From Acholoe squamosa (lineage: Eukaryota > Annelida > Polychaeta > Phyllodocida > Polynoidae): a DNA stretch of 64,000 nt. Under the pieces are notes generated by a model. The model did no database searches. It saw only the letters and a program-made list of their open reading frames with translations, and was not told where the DNA came from. Every line of letters begins with the position of its first letter. Within the stretch, counting starts at the first letter, position 1. Location: contig OX439037.1 in the NCBI GenBank assembly GCA_949317995.1, positions 72,417,762 through 72,481,761 on the forward strand, given 5' to 3'. A program made the position numbers and the translations under genes. Positions 1 through 11,099 of the stretch are shown piece after piece.

Positions 1-1445
1 TTTGAGAATCAAGACCACAAATTTTGGATTCAGCAGGATATTTTGGTATAGGTGGCCCCTTGTTTCCATTTGATATCACTCTGATAAAGATTCCTGACAT
101 CTCCATAAACCCCCTTATCTTACATAGGACTCAGTACTGAACACAACAGGTAGCCTACTTTTAAGGGGGGGGTAGAGGGGGGGTGGCTTGCACTATAGGA
201 CTCTATGGAGTAACATATCCTAGGGAACCTATGCTATTCTTGCGAACATTGGGAAGCTGGATTGAATCTCTGAGTGAACCACACAGCACAATTTTGGGGC
301 TGTGTGTCAAACATCCGGGGGCCCTTTAGAAAAAATAAATCTAAACATTTTCTAGACCAGAGAATGCATGCAAACCATTCTTTTTTGTATGCTATGTCAT
401 CTTCATATTATAAAATGGTTTTAAAATTTTGTTATAACTTAAGTGTGGAGAATGATTTTCTTCTCTGTACCTGATCTTAAATTAAAAATATGCATCCAAT
501 AGATCTCTTTAAACCCTTTAAAATGGTACCTTGGTTGTCCTGATACTCCTATGAATAGCTTCAAAATCAATTAGGAAAGACAAGTGAGGTTATAGCTGTG
601 GCTGATCACAAATTTCACACCTGCACTAGCAGACCCACACACAGCAGATAGGTCAGTGCCTAGTCAATGCTGTGTTAATGCAATGCCAAACTCATTTTTC
701 TTATAAGATGAATAACCTTTTGCGTAGTATAATATATGTTATCCCTACTGATTGGTTAATGTGCTCTGGAATTGACCTGTTTGAAGACTCTTGTTAACAG
801 ATATTTATTCAACATGCAGCTTGTATTTCTCCAAAAAAAGGTGATCATTAATAGATTTAGCATTATCAAAGGCACTACATAGATTAACACATCTCTTACA
901 TGATATTCATCTAACTGTGTATTCATGATGACGAAAATGTCATAAAATCACAATATATAATATCACTACATACCCTTCTTCCACATGACATTTGTCTGGG
1001 TTTCTCAGATACATATAATTTTATAATATAATGTGGCTGATAATCCCATCTGTCAAATAATACCCACTATATGACAGATCTCTCTGTCACCCAATAGATG
1101 GCTGATGTAGAGGCGTACAGGATGGTCTATACACGGAGTGCTCTTATAGTAATCACCACGTGTGTCTTGATGCTCGTATACTGCGTCTTGCCAAGGACAA
1201 CCTCTACTTTTTCCCATACAGGTATAGTACAGTAGGTTATACAATTAACTGTTATGCTAAAATTTGTATATGCCCTTAATGAGTCGATTTGCAAGTCTAT
1301 TCGAGAAACAGATTACAAAGCTACATGTGTACCTTTTCACTTGAACATTGAGAGACTGTTAACTCCACTTCTAGACAGTCATATAGTTGATCCAAGTTAC
1401 AATACCTTCCCATACAATGTCTAGATGAATAACGCACACTGTAGT
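1..1445. other. Non-coding, upstream of visible sulfotransferase exons
   Basis: AT-rich sequence with a short G-run at about 164-184. I searched for a signal-anchor exon in frame with 1764 and saw none. It is probably intronic if the gene extends leftwards. Confidence 0.4.
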
Positions 1446-1688
1446 CCATGAGCCAGGGCTGTCAAACTTGGAAATCACTTACATAGAGCCCAAACAAAAA
1501 GAAATGTATTTTTTACAGGTTTTCTGAAAATCACAGCTCAAGTAATATATAACATGGCAAGATCATGAGAAAGCTGTACGTCTCAAATTGCTATCATACC
1601 TCATTTTGAAGCACATACATAGGGCAACTCAAACTACCAAATTTGTTTACCTGGGCCTTATGTAAGTGATTTTCCATCTGGCTCATGG
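1446..1688. mobile_element. Short inverted-repeat element (MITE-like) just upstream of the sulfotransferase exon
   Basis: The left end CCATGAGCCAG is followed by GGAAATCACTTACATA and a 'GCCCA..AACAAA' block. The right end reads the same on the other strand, ending CTGGCTCATGG at 1688. The left arm has about 11 extra bases between the two conserved blocks. The 243-bp unit has no coding capacity and no clear target duplication. It ends 75 bp before the exon acceptor. Confidence 0.6.
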
Positions 1689-1763
1689 TCAAGGCATGGG
1701 AAATCCTTCATTTTGTCTGTGTTGAAATAGGCCCCCGGTGCCCTTAAACCCATCCTGTTTCAG

Positions 1764-4218
1764 GTATGATTAATACCACCACCGGGGGTCAGTTACAAAA
1801 GGCGCAGCAGCTGTCAGTCAGGATGGCATGTAAAAGGAACAATGCAAGTAGGGTTATGGACAAAGTGTTGGCTGTACAGCTAAAGTATCAGCACGTATAC
1901 ATGGTGGATGACGGTTACAAGGCCATCTACTGCTACATCCCTAAAACTGGCTGCACTATGTGGAAGATAAAACTAGTCAGTCTGCACACCAAGAACGGCA
2001 CCTCACCTTTCCACAACAGGACTGTGCACACTGCACTTAATCAAGACAACAGGTAACTTAGAAATTAAATACTCTAGATCCATGTGGCAAGAATGGGTGA
2101 CTTTGCAACGAATAAAGTTGTGTCTAGGTTCATTTTGCTGGAATGTTTATGGTTTTGCATGAAATGCCTACAGATACAAACTGGATGATTCGTAAGACTA
2201 TTATCGTTCAAATGATATGGCACACCTGTCAATGAAAATTTGCATTGTCAATGGATTAACCCAAGAAGACCTTATCTAACAAATTCTCTGAAAAGTCTCC
2301 CCTACTTGGCATATAGTATATTATTTTAGTATTGTTGGTCATATTGTCATTTCAGATCTGAATTGTGCATAGTTCATTAAAGGACAAATGTATATGGTCA
2401 AAAATCACGAAAATGAGCCAAAACAGGTTTTTGCTAAATGATTCTACCGAAAATGGTTTCAGCCTAGCTCTAATAATCTTAATCCATCACCTAGTAGCTG
2501 ATATTTCATTTCATACCCATTTCACCATTTAATGACCATTTCCAGGCACATTATTACCCAAAAACTACTAGTGTCACGGTACGACAGTAGACCTTTATTC
2601 CCCTATAAAAAACTAAAGAGGACAGTATTCTTTAGGTATTTTGTATCTTACTCAAGGGGACACATGTCTCCCATCACAAGAATGCTTGAAAGTTAATTTC
2701 CCCCACTATTACTTAGTAAAAGTTCACATTTTTCATTTTGGCGTAGGTTTAATGTCACGGTACGACAGTGGGCTTAATACATGCCATATCTACTCTACAC
2801 TTAATGATTAGTGAAAGTTATTCTACCAATAATTATGACTGCCCCAGGCCATGCCATTGGCAAAATATGAATGTCTACTTCTATTTCAAAATTGTATATT
2901 TGGCAGGATTTGTTTAAAAAATGTCACGGTACGACAGTGTCACAGTACGACAGTGCATCCTCAGTACTACTATATAGACAGTAAAATTCAAAAACTTTGA
3001 TATTTGTAAAAAATCATCTTTCATGGTCCTAAAACATGCAATAGTAATTTTCAAAAAAATGTAACGGTATTACCCTTTTCCAAGTACTGTTGTACCGTGA
3101 CACTGTCGTACCGTGACTCATAGAATTAACATTGGAAATATTAGGAGCCTTCTCATTCCTATATTTGCCAGAGCTAGTGTTCCCAAATTTGGGTATTCAT
3201 AGCCTAGCATAAAATGTCTCTGTGGACCAAAGGAATAAGTCATATGAAGAACTTAATTTTTTAGCTAAATTTTCAAATTGGCTCAATTTCATGGTTTTTG
3301 ACCATATATCTTAGTAATAAAATACTATCATGTTTTTTTTTCTGCTTTTTCTTATATTTTTTGAGACCTTGGTTTCTTCTTCTTTCCATTTTGTTATTCT
3401 ACATAAAAACTATAGATCTATAAACAAACTATATTAGGTTGCAACTCCTCCAATCCTTTTCTCTCAAGCTGTATTTCCTGAGTTCTGTTTTAATGTGTGT
3501 TTGATGATGCAAATGTCCACATTAACTAGCTGGAGAGTGAGCCCTCACGATCCCCTAATATTCCCCATAACGTCGTAACAACTATGGATTATGGCCTTGA
3601 TTGCATTAATTGTGGTTTTGACTTTCTAGATATGGTCTTCGTAGATTAAACACTTACAGCTACAAAGAGCGTGTTCATCGTCTCAGAAACTACTACAAGT
3701 ACACAATAGTACGGCACCCACTGGTGAGGTTAGTGTCTGCATATAGAGATCTCTTCTATAAAGTAGACGACTATCTCAAACTTATACCTGCTATCTTAAC
3801 AAAGGTCAGACCAAATTGGACAAAACCACCATTTAGTGGGAAAAGAAAGAAAAATCACAAGGAGAATTATAATATTACATTTACAGAGTTCCTGAATTAT
3901 ACTTTTACATTTGCTAAGCCAACTTTTAGATACAACTTCCACTGGGACACAATGGTGAATCTGTGCAGCCCATGCTTTGTGCAATATGACTATATCAGTA
4001 AACTGGAAACAATAGACGTGGACACTCGCCACCTTCTGTCCACTGTGTACAATACAACTAGCACAGACCTCTATGTGACACCCCACAACACTAACACTGA
4101 CCTGACACTTGCTGTCCGGTACTTTAAGGATGTCCCAGAACCCTTACGTTGGAAGGTAATGCAGAACTACAAACTGGATGCAGATATGTTTGGGTACAGC
4201 TATCAGGAGTTTGTTTGA
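1764..4218 (+). CDS. Carbohydrate sulfotransferase (HNK-1/CHST8-14-like), last two coding exons; join 1764..2052, 3630..4218
   Basis: Predicted Golgi enzyme moving sulfate from PAPS to a sugar hydroxyl on a glycan. The exon at 1764-2052 follows a 'TTTCAG' acceptor and ends at AG|GTAACT. The exon at 3630-4218 follows 'TTTCTAG' and ends in TGA. The split Arg codon (AG|A) restores the frame, giving about 291 visible residues. Family marks: the 5'-phosphosulfate loop IPKTGCTMWK (early), the 3'-phosphate motif VRHPLVRLVSAYRD just into the second exon, then HWDTMVNLCSPC, YDYISKLET and a C-terminal FGYSYQEF. Several N-x-S/T sites (NGTS, NRTV, NITF, NYTF, NTTS) fit a lumenal catalytic domain. The ATG at 1766 is inside an acceptor-bounded exon and is probably not the true start. 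The cytoplasmic tail and signal-anchor exon must lie upstream and was not found here. The exact acceptor sugar and CHST subtype cannot be assigned. Confidence 0.9.
2053..3629 (+). other. Intron of the sulfotransferase gene
   Basis: Bounded by GTAACT at the 5' end and TTTCTAG at the 3' end. It interrupts an Arg codon after its second base. More than half of its 1,577 bp is an inserted inverted-repeat element (2391-3308). Confidence 0.85.
2391..3308. mobile_element. ~918-bp inverted-repeat element inside the sulfotransferase intron
   Basis: The 31-bp ends start TATATGGTCAAAAA. The right end at 3278-3308 is the reverse complement, differing at about three positions. Inside are repeated copies of GTCACGGTACGACAGT: three + orientation copies near 2574, 2753 and 2922, a variant at 2939, and reverse copies at about 3090-3116. 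No transposase is visible. The insertion looks like a non-autonomous DNA transposon or foldback element. Confidence 0.6.
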
Positions 4219-4762
4219 AATGTAATCAAACCTCCAAAGCTGATTCACATGGTATTGAGTCAATGTTGAGAACTAGTTGACATGTGGGCGTTGATTTAAA
4301 TTGATTTTGTTACCATTGAATCAACACTGCTACTTTCACTGCTGTCTCAGTGATGACATGCATGCTAGCATTGGTCATTTCACAACTACTAGCAACAATA
4401 GAATTCATTTCAATCTGAAAACATTAGTGCATGTAGTAAAGCATAGGAAAGTGGTATTCCACTTGCTCCATCTGCCAAACTTATCAATCATTTATGTATT
4501 TACTGAGTATTTGACATCTTCCTCATTTACTAACATCTGAGCAGTAAGAATAAGATAGGCATAACCTAAGAGGTCTTCTGACCGTTTATATATCTACTGG
4601 GTTGCTATATCGACACCTGCACTCACTAATGTGCCTGCCGTAAATGTAAGCCCCAATCGATTTATATTCTATCATACTTTATTGCAACATAAACTTAAGT
4701 CATTGTACAATTGACTGGAGTAGGACTAAATACAGCCCTGTGAGCTACAGGACTTCAGTATA

Positions 4763-4768
4763 AATAAA
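4763..4768 (+). promoter_or_regulatory. Candidate poly(A) signal AATAAA for the sulfotransferase
   Basis: AATAAA lies 545 bp after the stop codon. A second AATAAA sits at 5008-5013. Such hexamers are common in AT-rich DNA, so use of either is inferred from position only. Confidence 0.35.
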
Positions 4769-5358
4769 GGAATTTACATATATACATGTCATGGAATACT
4801 GCTTCGAGGCTAATAATCGAATGATGAAAGAGTCTATTCAGTTTAGGGCTATTCCGCACGAACCTCTGTCCACATCTACAATGTGTCAACATAGAAGACA
4901 TAATTATGTATTTGAGTAAACACTAACATGTACATGTTGAAACAAGATGATTTGATCATGTTGTGTAAACCATCAAATTCAGATTCATCTCAGATGTGCA
5001 TTTTAACAATAAAGTATTGATACAGACAAAAATGCTCACACAGTTATCTAATCAGAGCACCTATACATAAATTAAATCATCTGATACACATGCCTGATAG
5101 GCCTCCCTCAAGTTGGGGGTATCCTTTATAATTATATGCAAGGTATTACGTAACCAATCATTACTGACTCATGCACCTCATAGCCACCTGGAGTTTTCTG
5201 TGATCTGCAATCTATGCGTACCCCATGCACATCCGCCATCTGGTTAGGATTTCGCTGAACAGCATAACGAGTGCAGGGCTTACCATAAGGACATGGTGTG
5301 GTGCACAAGACCTTTTCGGATATTTTATCTACCGAGTTCAGTTAGTGGTTACATATAA

Positions 5359-5632
5359 GGGAGTGATTATTTTTTAACAACAGGGGGAAGGGGGTGGTGG
5401 GTTTGAGGGGTGGGGTCAGAATTGATGGGGGCTAAGGGAGTGGTCATTATTTATCAACAGGGGGGTGATGGGTTTTTTGTATGGACGCGTGGAAATGTTT
5501 TACGCCCCCCCCCCCCCGACGCCAGTCAAAATTTTTCACCCCCCGCGCCGGAGGCGCGTAGAGTTTCCGCGCCCCTCTATAGTAGCGCATGTTTTTTTTT
5601 TTGCTAAAAAGGGGTGAATTTTTTTAGCTTGT
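5359..5632. mobile_element. Truncated copies of MITE family A (one start inside another)
   Basis: Two left ends of the GGGAGTGGTCATTATTTATC family occur head to tail. One starts at 5359 (after TAA 5356-5358, diverged) and one at 5436 (after TAA 5433-5435). The second continues through the family's C-run, a GCGCCGGAGGCGCG-type palindrome and the 'TTTTTTTTTGCTAAAAAGGGG' stretch, then stops without a right end. This suggests one copy inserted in another and both were later truncated. Confidence 0.65.
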
Positions 5633-5689
5633 CTACAAACAGATTATTTGTGATTTATAGGGATCATTATTGATCTAATTTGAGCTTAA

Positions 5690-6159
5690 GGTGGTACCAC
5701 CCTAATTCAGCCACTTCCGGGTAAAATGGCCAAATAGTTCCTCAGAAATTTTGTCATTTCAAGGAATTCGGACCATTTGTGAGGAGAGAAAGGCTTAAAC
5801 CCATGGTTATTTGGTATTAAAATAATCAGGAAGTGTTTTTCTTTAGTCCAGAGTCAATTTCTTATTGATATCAAGAAAACAGTGGAGGGTTATGGGGGTG
5901 AAATGACCATATAGTGTATTCCTACACTATTGAGGTCTCACTGCTCAAAATCAGTGTGGTGGTTGCCATGGCGATTTAAAAAAAATCGAGCCTGACTTTT
6001 ATATTCTGGACCTACTGCATAATTTTCTCCATTTCAAAAGCTAAATTTTGGTGTATTGTGCTAAGCTGTCAGGGAATTTTAAGTATTTCAAATGCTACAT
6101 CCAAGTTCGCCAACATTGGTATTTTCCGGTCCGCACTGGGTATTTAGGGTGGTACCACC
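5690..6159. mobile_element. 470-bp element with TTAA target sites (piggyBac/Kolobok-like non-autonomous)
   Basis: The ends are GGTGGTACCACCCTAA on the left and its reverse complement on the right (TTAGGGTGGTACCACC). TTAA directly flanks both ends (5686-5689 and 6160-6163). TTAA duplication is the hallmark of the piggyBac and Kolobok superfamilies. The TIR core is itself a palindrome, GGTGGTACCACC. There is no transposase ORF inside. Confidence 0.75.
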
Positions 6160-6163
6160 TTAA

Positions 6164-6485
6164 GGGACGAGTCATTTATTGCCAGGTGGGGGGGGGGGGC
6201 TTGTTAGATAGGGGGGGGGTCATTTTGAAAAAAAAAACCTCGGTGGGGGGCCAAAACCCAATAAACTTTTACACTGGAGGGGGGGGGGCAAAACTAAACA
6301 GGCAATTCAAATACCCAGCATGACGCGATTTTTGGGGAGGTCAATTTGAAAAAAAAAAACAGTTCTTAGTGGGGGGGGGAGAGGCAATAATTTTTGTCAG
6401 AGTGGTTGGGGGGTAGGTAAAAAATCTGTCAATCTGCCAAAACCCATCTAGCCCCCCCCCCAGCTAGTAATAAATGACTCATCCT
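6164..6485. mobile_element. MITE family B, 322-bp copy
   Basis: The left end GGGACGAGTCATTTATTGCC and right end ...AATAAATGACTCATCCT are inverted repeats with TAA on both sides. The copy sits in the TTAA left by the preceding element. The interior is runs of G on one strand, CATTTTGAAAAA and CAAAACCCA blocks. It is homologous to the copy at 24628-24787. Confidence 0.7.
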
Positions 6486-6489
6486 TAAT

Positions 6490-7685
6490 TTTGAGCAATT
6501 GAAATGTGTGTAAACATAAACCATCTTCCACCCCAACTTTGTGAAAATTCTATATGCAAAATTTGCTGTATATCCCCGATTTTTTATTGGCTTCTGAAAG
6601 AGATTTTACAGCAGTCAATCTACATGTTATATGATAAGCAAGCACTTTAGATGTAGGCTATTAATTACGTGTAGTTGGGATGATGTATAATTCAAGCCTG
6701 GTTTTGGGTTGGGACAGGGACCACACACCATACAAAGGCATACCTAGACACACTTCTTCTGCGATACATGTACACGTAGTATCCTGGTATAACCATGGTT
6801 GTGGAATATACAGTGGGCGCAGCCATTACTGGAGCTAGTTACCAGCGAGTCATCCCTAATAAGATTTATCAGATGGGTACTAGTCGCCCCCTGAGAATTC
6901 TGCAGGCTGAATTATTTCAATGGTTAGTTCTCTGTATTACAAAAATACTTTCGTCTTTTTTTGCGTTTGGCGGCTTGGATTTATCATCATTTTTTGGGAA
7001 AAAAGGGGGAGGGTGTTCGTGGAGATCCCCTGGGTATCTATCTTATGGTCATTTCTTGGACTTTGTTATTTGCCTCTGGCCGCCCAAAGTTTAAGCCACA
7101 GAATTACGTAATCCATTGAAGTTATTTTAATGAGCAGGCCTTAGAAAACAGTGCTAAGTTAACCCTTTACACAAGAGTAGAGTCCTGGGGAGTGTTTATT
7201 TTTCTTTTCATTTATCTTTTCTTTTTGTTCGTTCGTTGGTTTAAATTCATCCATTCATTATTTATTGTATTTCGATGACCAATAATAAAGTAAATATTCA
7301 GACACACGAATCCATTTAAATGCATTGCTTAGTAGACTTGCGCAATCCATTGAAACAGGTCTCTCCCGGTCTGCGTAGACAACCATGAACTGACATGTGC
7401 TGGTACATGTACATGTGTTATGAGCACCGCAAAAACCATGTTTTTTAAGCCATCCCCATTGGTCCTCCCCATGTAGGTCAATGTTGATCCCTGAGTCAAC
7501 TTACTACCCTCCCAAGCATAGTTACGGACTGGTACCTAGCCAGACCTGGCTGGGGGGAAGGGGGTGGAGGGAACCAGCTGAGGTGGTGTAGTTAGCGTTC
7601 GAGGTCACCCCCACCCACAATGCACTGCAAAATGTAAGAAAACCGCTGCCCGAACGCCTCGAGTGAGGTTACACTGGGGCCCCAA
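6490..7685. other. Gene-free stretch, nothing recognised
   Basis: Mixed-composition sequence with short chance ORFs only. A CATTCATT/GTTCGTTCG simple stretch occurs near 7225-7260. I see no splice-bounded conserved exon. Confidence 0.4.
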
Positions 7686-7689
7686 TGTC

Positions 7690-8085
7690 ATACATAGGAT
7701 TTTAAGAAATGCACATGTCCCATATCAAGAGCAATTCCCAGTGTCACCAGCATAGCTAATCCAAAAAGGGTACCAGTATGATGATGTGGATTCCCTTTTT
7801 TATCTAGATCGTGACTTATTCTGACAAAATCTGTAATACATCTGCTACCATTAAGGCAGGCATTCATCTTATCTACCCAAAAAACTTCTTTTGGTGACCT
7901 CTCTATGTATAAAAAAGACACTCCCCTTTTTTATACCCCCTAATAAAATAAGTAATATGCCCTATTTCTCATGTCACTAAGCCCCATTTCACATGTTGAA
8001 TTTAGAAAATGGCCCTGCCACATGTCACTAGCATAGCCATGTCCCATGCCAATTTTAAGAAACGGTCATGTAAACATGTCGATTT
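7690..8085. repeat. Degenerate CATGTCAC/ACATGTC-rich repeat
   Basis: Alternating ATGTCAC(TAGC/TAAG), CATGTCCCAT and ACATGTCGATTTTA blocks match, in reverse orientation, the 10846-11098 repeat and the flanks of the MITE at 9091-9405. A 77-codon minus-strand ORF across part of it is explained by the repeat. Confidence 0.5.
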
Positions 8086-8424
8086 TAGTGGTGTAGGGCC
8101 ACAAAACTAGCTTGGCAGGCACTGGCAGTATTCAATTGGACTCAAGGCTGCACCCAGAGAGGGTGCAGTGTGGAAATTGGTTTAGAATAAACGGAAGCTG
8201 TAAAATTATGAAAGCCTTACAAATAATTCCCATAAAGCAGAATACTTGCATATGAAAATTTCTGATATATTTTAGAGACCGGAAGATTTTATTCATGAGA
8301 CAAGGCAGAAAATAGTTTACTAGAGTTCTGATAGATGGCAGCAATAGGAAAATGACTAGTGTCACACACTGGGCTCTCTACACCACCTCTCAGCTTGGCG
8401 ATTCTACTGACGTAGTTCTTGCAC

Positions 8425-8957
8425 ATAGGGTAAACTACGGAGCCCTGGAAAGGACATCTGTTTTCTATACATTTATTTCTAGATTTCGTTTCCGCAAGAA
8501 GTATTTTCGTTTCCGCAAGAAGTATTTTCGATTCCGTGAGAAGTATTTTCGTTTCCGCGAGTAGTATTTTCGTTTCCGCAAGTAGTATTTCCATTTCCGC
8601 AAGTTTTATTTTCATTTCCGCAAGTTTTATTTTCGTTTCCGCAAGTTTTATTTTTGTTTTTGCAACTTTAATTTTCGTTTTTGCAACTTATACTTTTGTC
8701 TCCACAACTTAATAGTTTTTCTTTGTGCATAGTCAATCAATTGTGAATGTTAAGCTGTGGAAACAAAACATAAAGTTGGGTAAACAAAATGTTTACTTGC
8801 GGAAACAAAAAAATAAAAAGTTGCGGAAACGTAAATAAAACTTGCGGAAACAAAAATAAAACTTGCGGAAACAAAAATAAAACTTGAGGAAACAAACTAG
8901 AGTAAAAAAATGTGTAGAAAACGGATGTCCTATTAGGGGCTCCGTAGTACACCCTAT
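8425..8957. mobile_element. Foldback element F1 with inverted internal tandem arrays
   Basis: The ends ATAGGGT..ACTACGGAGCCC and ..GGGGCTCCGTAGTACACCCTAT are inverted repeats of about 45 bp that include GGACATC(T/C)GTTTTCTA. Between them one arm is ~21-bp tandem units built on TTTCCGCAAG and the other arm is the reverse complement, AACTTGCGGAAAC, so the transcript or single strand would fold into one long hairpin. It shares its TIR with the elements at 40027-40675 and 41230-42420. Confidence 0.75.
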
Positions 8958-8969
8958 AATAATGAAATG

Positions 8970-9475
8970 CACACTTTATGTTGTGGGTGGGGGGTGGGGG
9001 GTCTAGGAAAAGCCCATGTCACATGTCTGACACAAAATTTCTATTTTTCCATGTCCTTATCACTAGGCGTCATGTCACATGTCGATGTTAGGCAGTGGTC
9101 ATTATTTATCAACAGGGGGGGTGGTGGGTTTGAGGGGGGCGTAAAATTTTCAGACCCCTCCCGAGGGGGTAGGGCTAAAAGAATTTTGACCGCTCTTGAG
9201 GGGGGCTAAAAAATTAACCCTTTTTTTAGAAAAAAAAGCCCGCACGCTACTATAGATCAAAGAGGGGCGTGAAAACTCTCCGCGCCTCTGGCGCGGGGGG
9301 GCGCAACAAATGTTGACTGCCGTCGAGGGAGGGGGCGTAAAAAAATTCCGCGCATCCACGTGAAAACCCACTGCCCCCCCCTGTTGATAAATAATGACCA
9401 CTCCCTTATTGTTAAGGACCATGTCCCGGACCATGTCACCCTGTCAGATTTAGGGGTCTAGACCCATTTGTGGGG
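8970..9475. repeat. ACATGTGACATG-type repeat interrupted by MITE family A
   Basis: The flanks 9014-9090 and 9409-9475 carry the CATGTCACATGTCGA and CCATGTCACCCTGTC..GGGGTCTAGACCC blocks of the 10846-11098 repeat in reverse orientation. The family A element at 9091-9405 splits it, so the repeat is older than the MITE insertion. Confidence 0.6.
9091..9405. mobile_element. MITE family A, complete 315-bp copy (Harbinger-like)
   Basis: The left end GGCAGTGGTCATTATTTATC and right end ..GATAAATAATGACCACTCCC are inverted repeats of about 28 bp. TTA is directly repeated at 9088-9090 and 9406-9408. A 3-bp TTA/TAA duplication is typical of PIF/Harbinger. The interior contains G-runs, GCGTAAAATTTTCAG, a CGCGCC..GGCGCG palindrome and GCGTAAAAAAATTCCGCGC. 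It is non-coding and nested inside an older repeat. Confidence 0.8.
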
Positions 9476-9774
9476 CCATCAATAAAAGGTGTCACACATT
9501 TTTCCCCTTTTCTTTTCTCTTTTTTTGCCCTTTTACCATTTCTGACCCTCCACCCCACCCCTTTATCACACCCTTTGCCCCCGCCCCATCCTGACATGTG
9601 ACTTCATTTATGGTTGGTCGCACCAATGAGCTGTCCTTGTAGGCTAAAATGGAAAATCATATAAAGAATATGAAGGTCTATGCCTTTACATAGATATAGA
9701 AACCAAAGAAGGTGAAAGGTTGAAAAAGTAACAACTCACCCATTGACAACACCAAAATCAACAGGTGTCCACCC

Positions 9775-9880
9775 CGCCCACGTGCGTGACCTACTGACCT
9801 TGTTTACATCACGTGACCTGACCTAGTTCCCACCCACCCCCACCTCAGTCCCAAAATGGCGAGGATCTAAACCAAGGTAG
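9775..9880 (+). promoter_or_regulatory. Promoter-like patch with E-boxes, nuclear-receptor site, YY1-like ATGGCG and splice donor
   Basis: Within about 100 bp: CACGTG at 9779-9784 and 9810-9815, TGACCTTG (9795-9802) overlapping TGTTTAC (9801-9807), then CCAAAATGGCG (YY1-like) and, 15 bases on, CAAG|GTAGGT, a good donor at 9877. The ATG opens a frame of only four codons. If this is a first exon it is non-coding. No downstream exon was recognised, so the call rests on motif clustering alone. Confidence 0.3.
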
Positions 9881-10225
9881 GTGCACCTTGTCTCTAATTC
9901 ACTTGTGATTTCTCTCTCCACAAACAGATTTAAACAACAATGAACGTATGGATGCATCCCTTAGGGTCACCTCATGGATTCTGTTAGGAGATTTCGAGGT
10001 GACTCAGTTAGTTTGAAGTAGTTTTCAGTGAGTTAGTAAAAGGGTGATGATGTGTGAGTGATGAGATCAAGCAGTAACCCTTGACCAAGTGAGCCCCAAG
10101 GGGCCTGAACACTCAGTGTGTATCTGTACACACTGTGTATAGGGTCTATTCTGTGTTGTATAGATTCGTGTTGACAGGTGTGTGGATTAACCTAGCAGAG
10201 AGGGCAAGTAGTACAACCTAACTTA

Positions 10226-10365
10226 GGGGGTGGTCATTCAGGCTTTTTCGCTCACAAGGGGTTGGGATTTTGTTTTGTTCCTCTATGAGGGGTCTGATAT
10301 TTTTTGCCCCCCCCCTATAAAAAACCCGCCACCCCCTCCCTCGGTTGTTAAGAAATGACCACCGC
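10226..10365. mobile_element. Degenerate MITE family A copy
   Basis: It starts GGGGGTGGTCATT after TTA (10223-10225) and ends ..TTGTTAAGAAATGACCACCGC. G- and C-runs and AAAACCCGCCACCCC in between match the family. The internal part is mostly deleted (140 bp). Confidence 0.5.
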
Positions 10366-10845
10366 ATTCATAGGTATATATTTAGAAATTACTGATATCG
10401 TGGTTAGAGATTCCACTAGAGGGATTAGGCTGTACTGTAGGTAGGCATATCAAATTAGATTTAGAATGGTGGGGGCGTGGCAGGCTTAGATAATTCATCA
10501 GGCCCCATCAATGTTGATTAATTAGGCTTACCCTGGTACCACCATGTAGTACCCTCCGGCCCCAGTATCTACATTTAAATTGCACTTAATGGTTAACAAT
10601 TTCGCCGCTATTTCCATTCTGGGCCATAATTTAATAACATAGGCCTAAAATGACTCAAGTCCCGGGCTCAAGACTAGATTAGGTAGCTACCCTTCCTAAT
10701 AGAATCTGAGAAGTATGTGCCCCCAGGCATTATATAAGGCAGTGACTTACAGTATTCGACATAATAAGCGATAATTCGATGCACTATTAGGTAGTGATCA
10801 GTTCTTCTTGCGACAACGGGAGATGATGCATTTGGTTCAGGTTTG

Positions 10846-11098
10846 GGGATGGGTCTAGACCCCTAAATTCGACAGGGTGACATGGCCATTTCTTAAATTC
10901 GACATGTGACATGGAGATTAGTGACAAGGACATGGAGGAGTAAAAAGTTAGTGACATGAGACATGGTCTTATTTTAAAATCGACATGTGACATGAGGCTT
11001 AGTGACAAAGACATGGGAAAATAGAAATTTAATGACATGTGACATTGCCTTTTCCTAAAATCGACATGTGACATGGGGACTCCCCATCTAGACCCCCT
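10846..11098. repeat. ACATGTGACATG repeat with GGTCTAGACC ends
   Basis: Two ~100-bp units of CGACATGTGACATG(G/A)..AGTGACAAGGACATGG..TTTAAAATCGACATG lie between GGGGATGGGTCTAGACCCC and CCCCATCTAGACCCCC. A matching reverse copy flanks the MITE at 9091-9405. The minus-strand ORF through this block reads as a repetitive MSHVDF-type peptide and is a translation of the repeat. Confidence 0.55.
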
Positions 11099-11099
11099 T

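Noticed and set aside
8289..8952. ORFs with repeated RFRKKYF, LLAETKI and FPQVLF peptides
   Set aside because: They read the arms of foldback element F1 on both strands.
10787..11074. 95-codon minus-strand ORF with MSHVDF repeats
   Set aside because: Explained by the ACATGTGACATG repeat.
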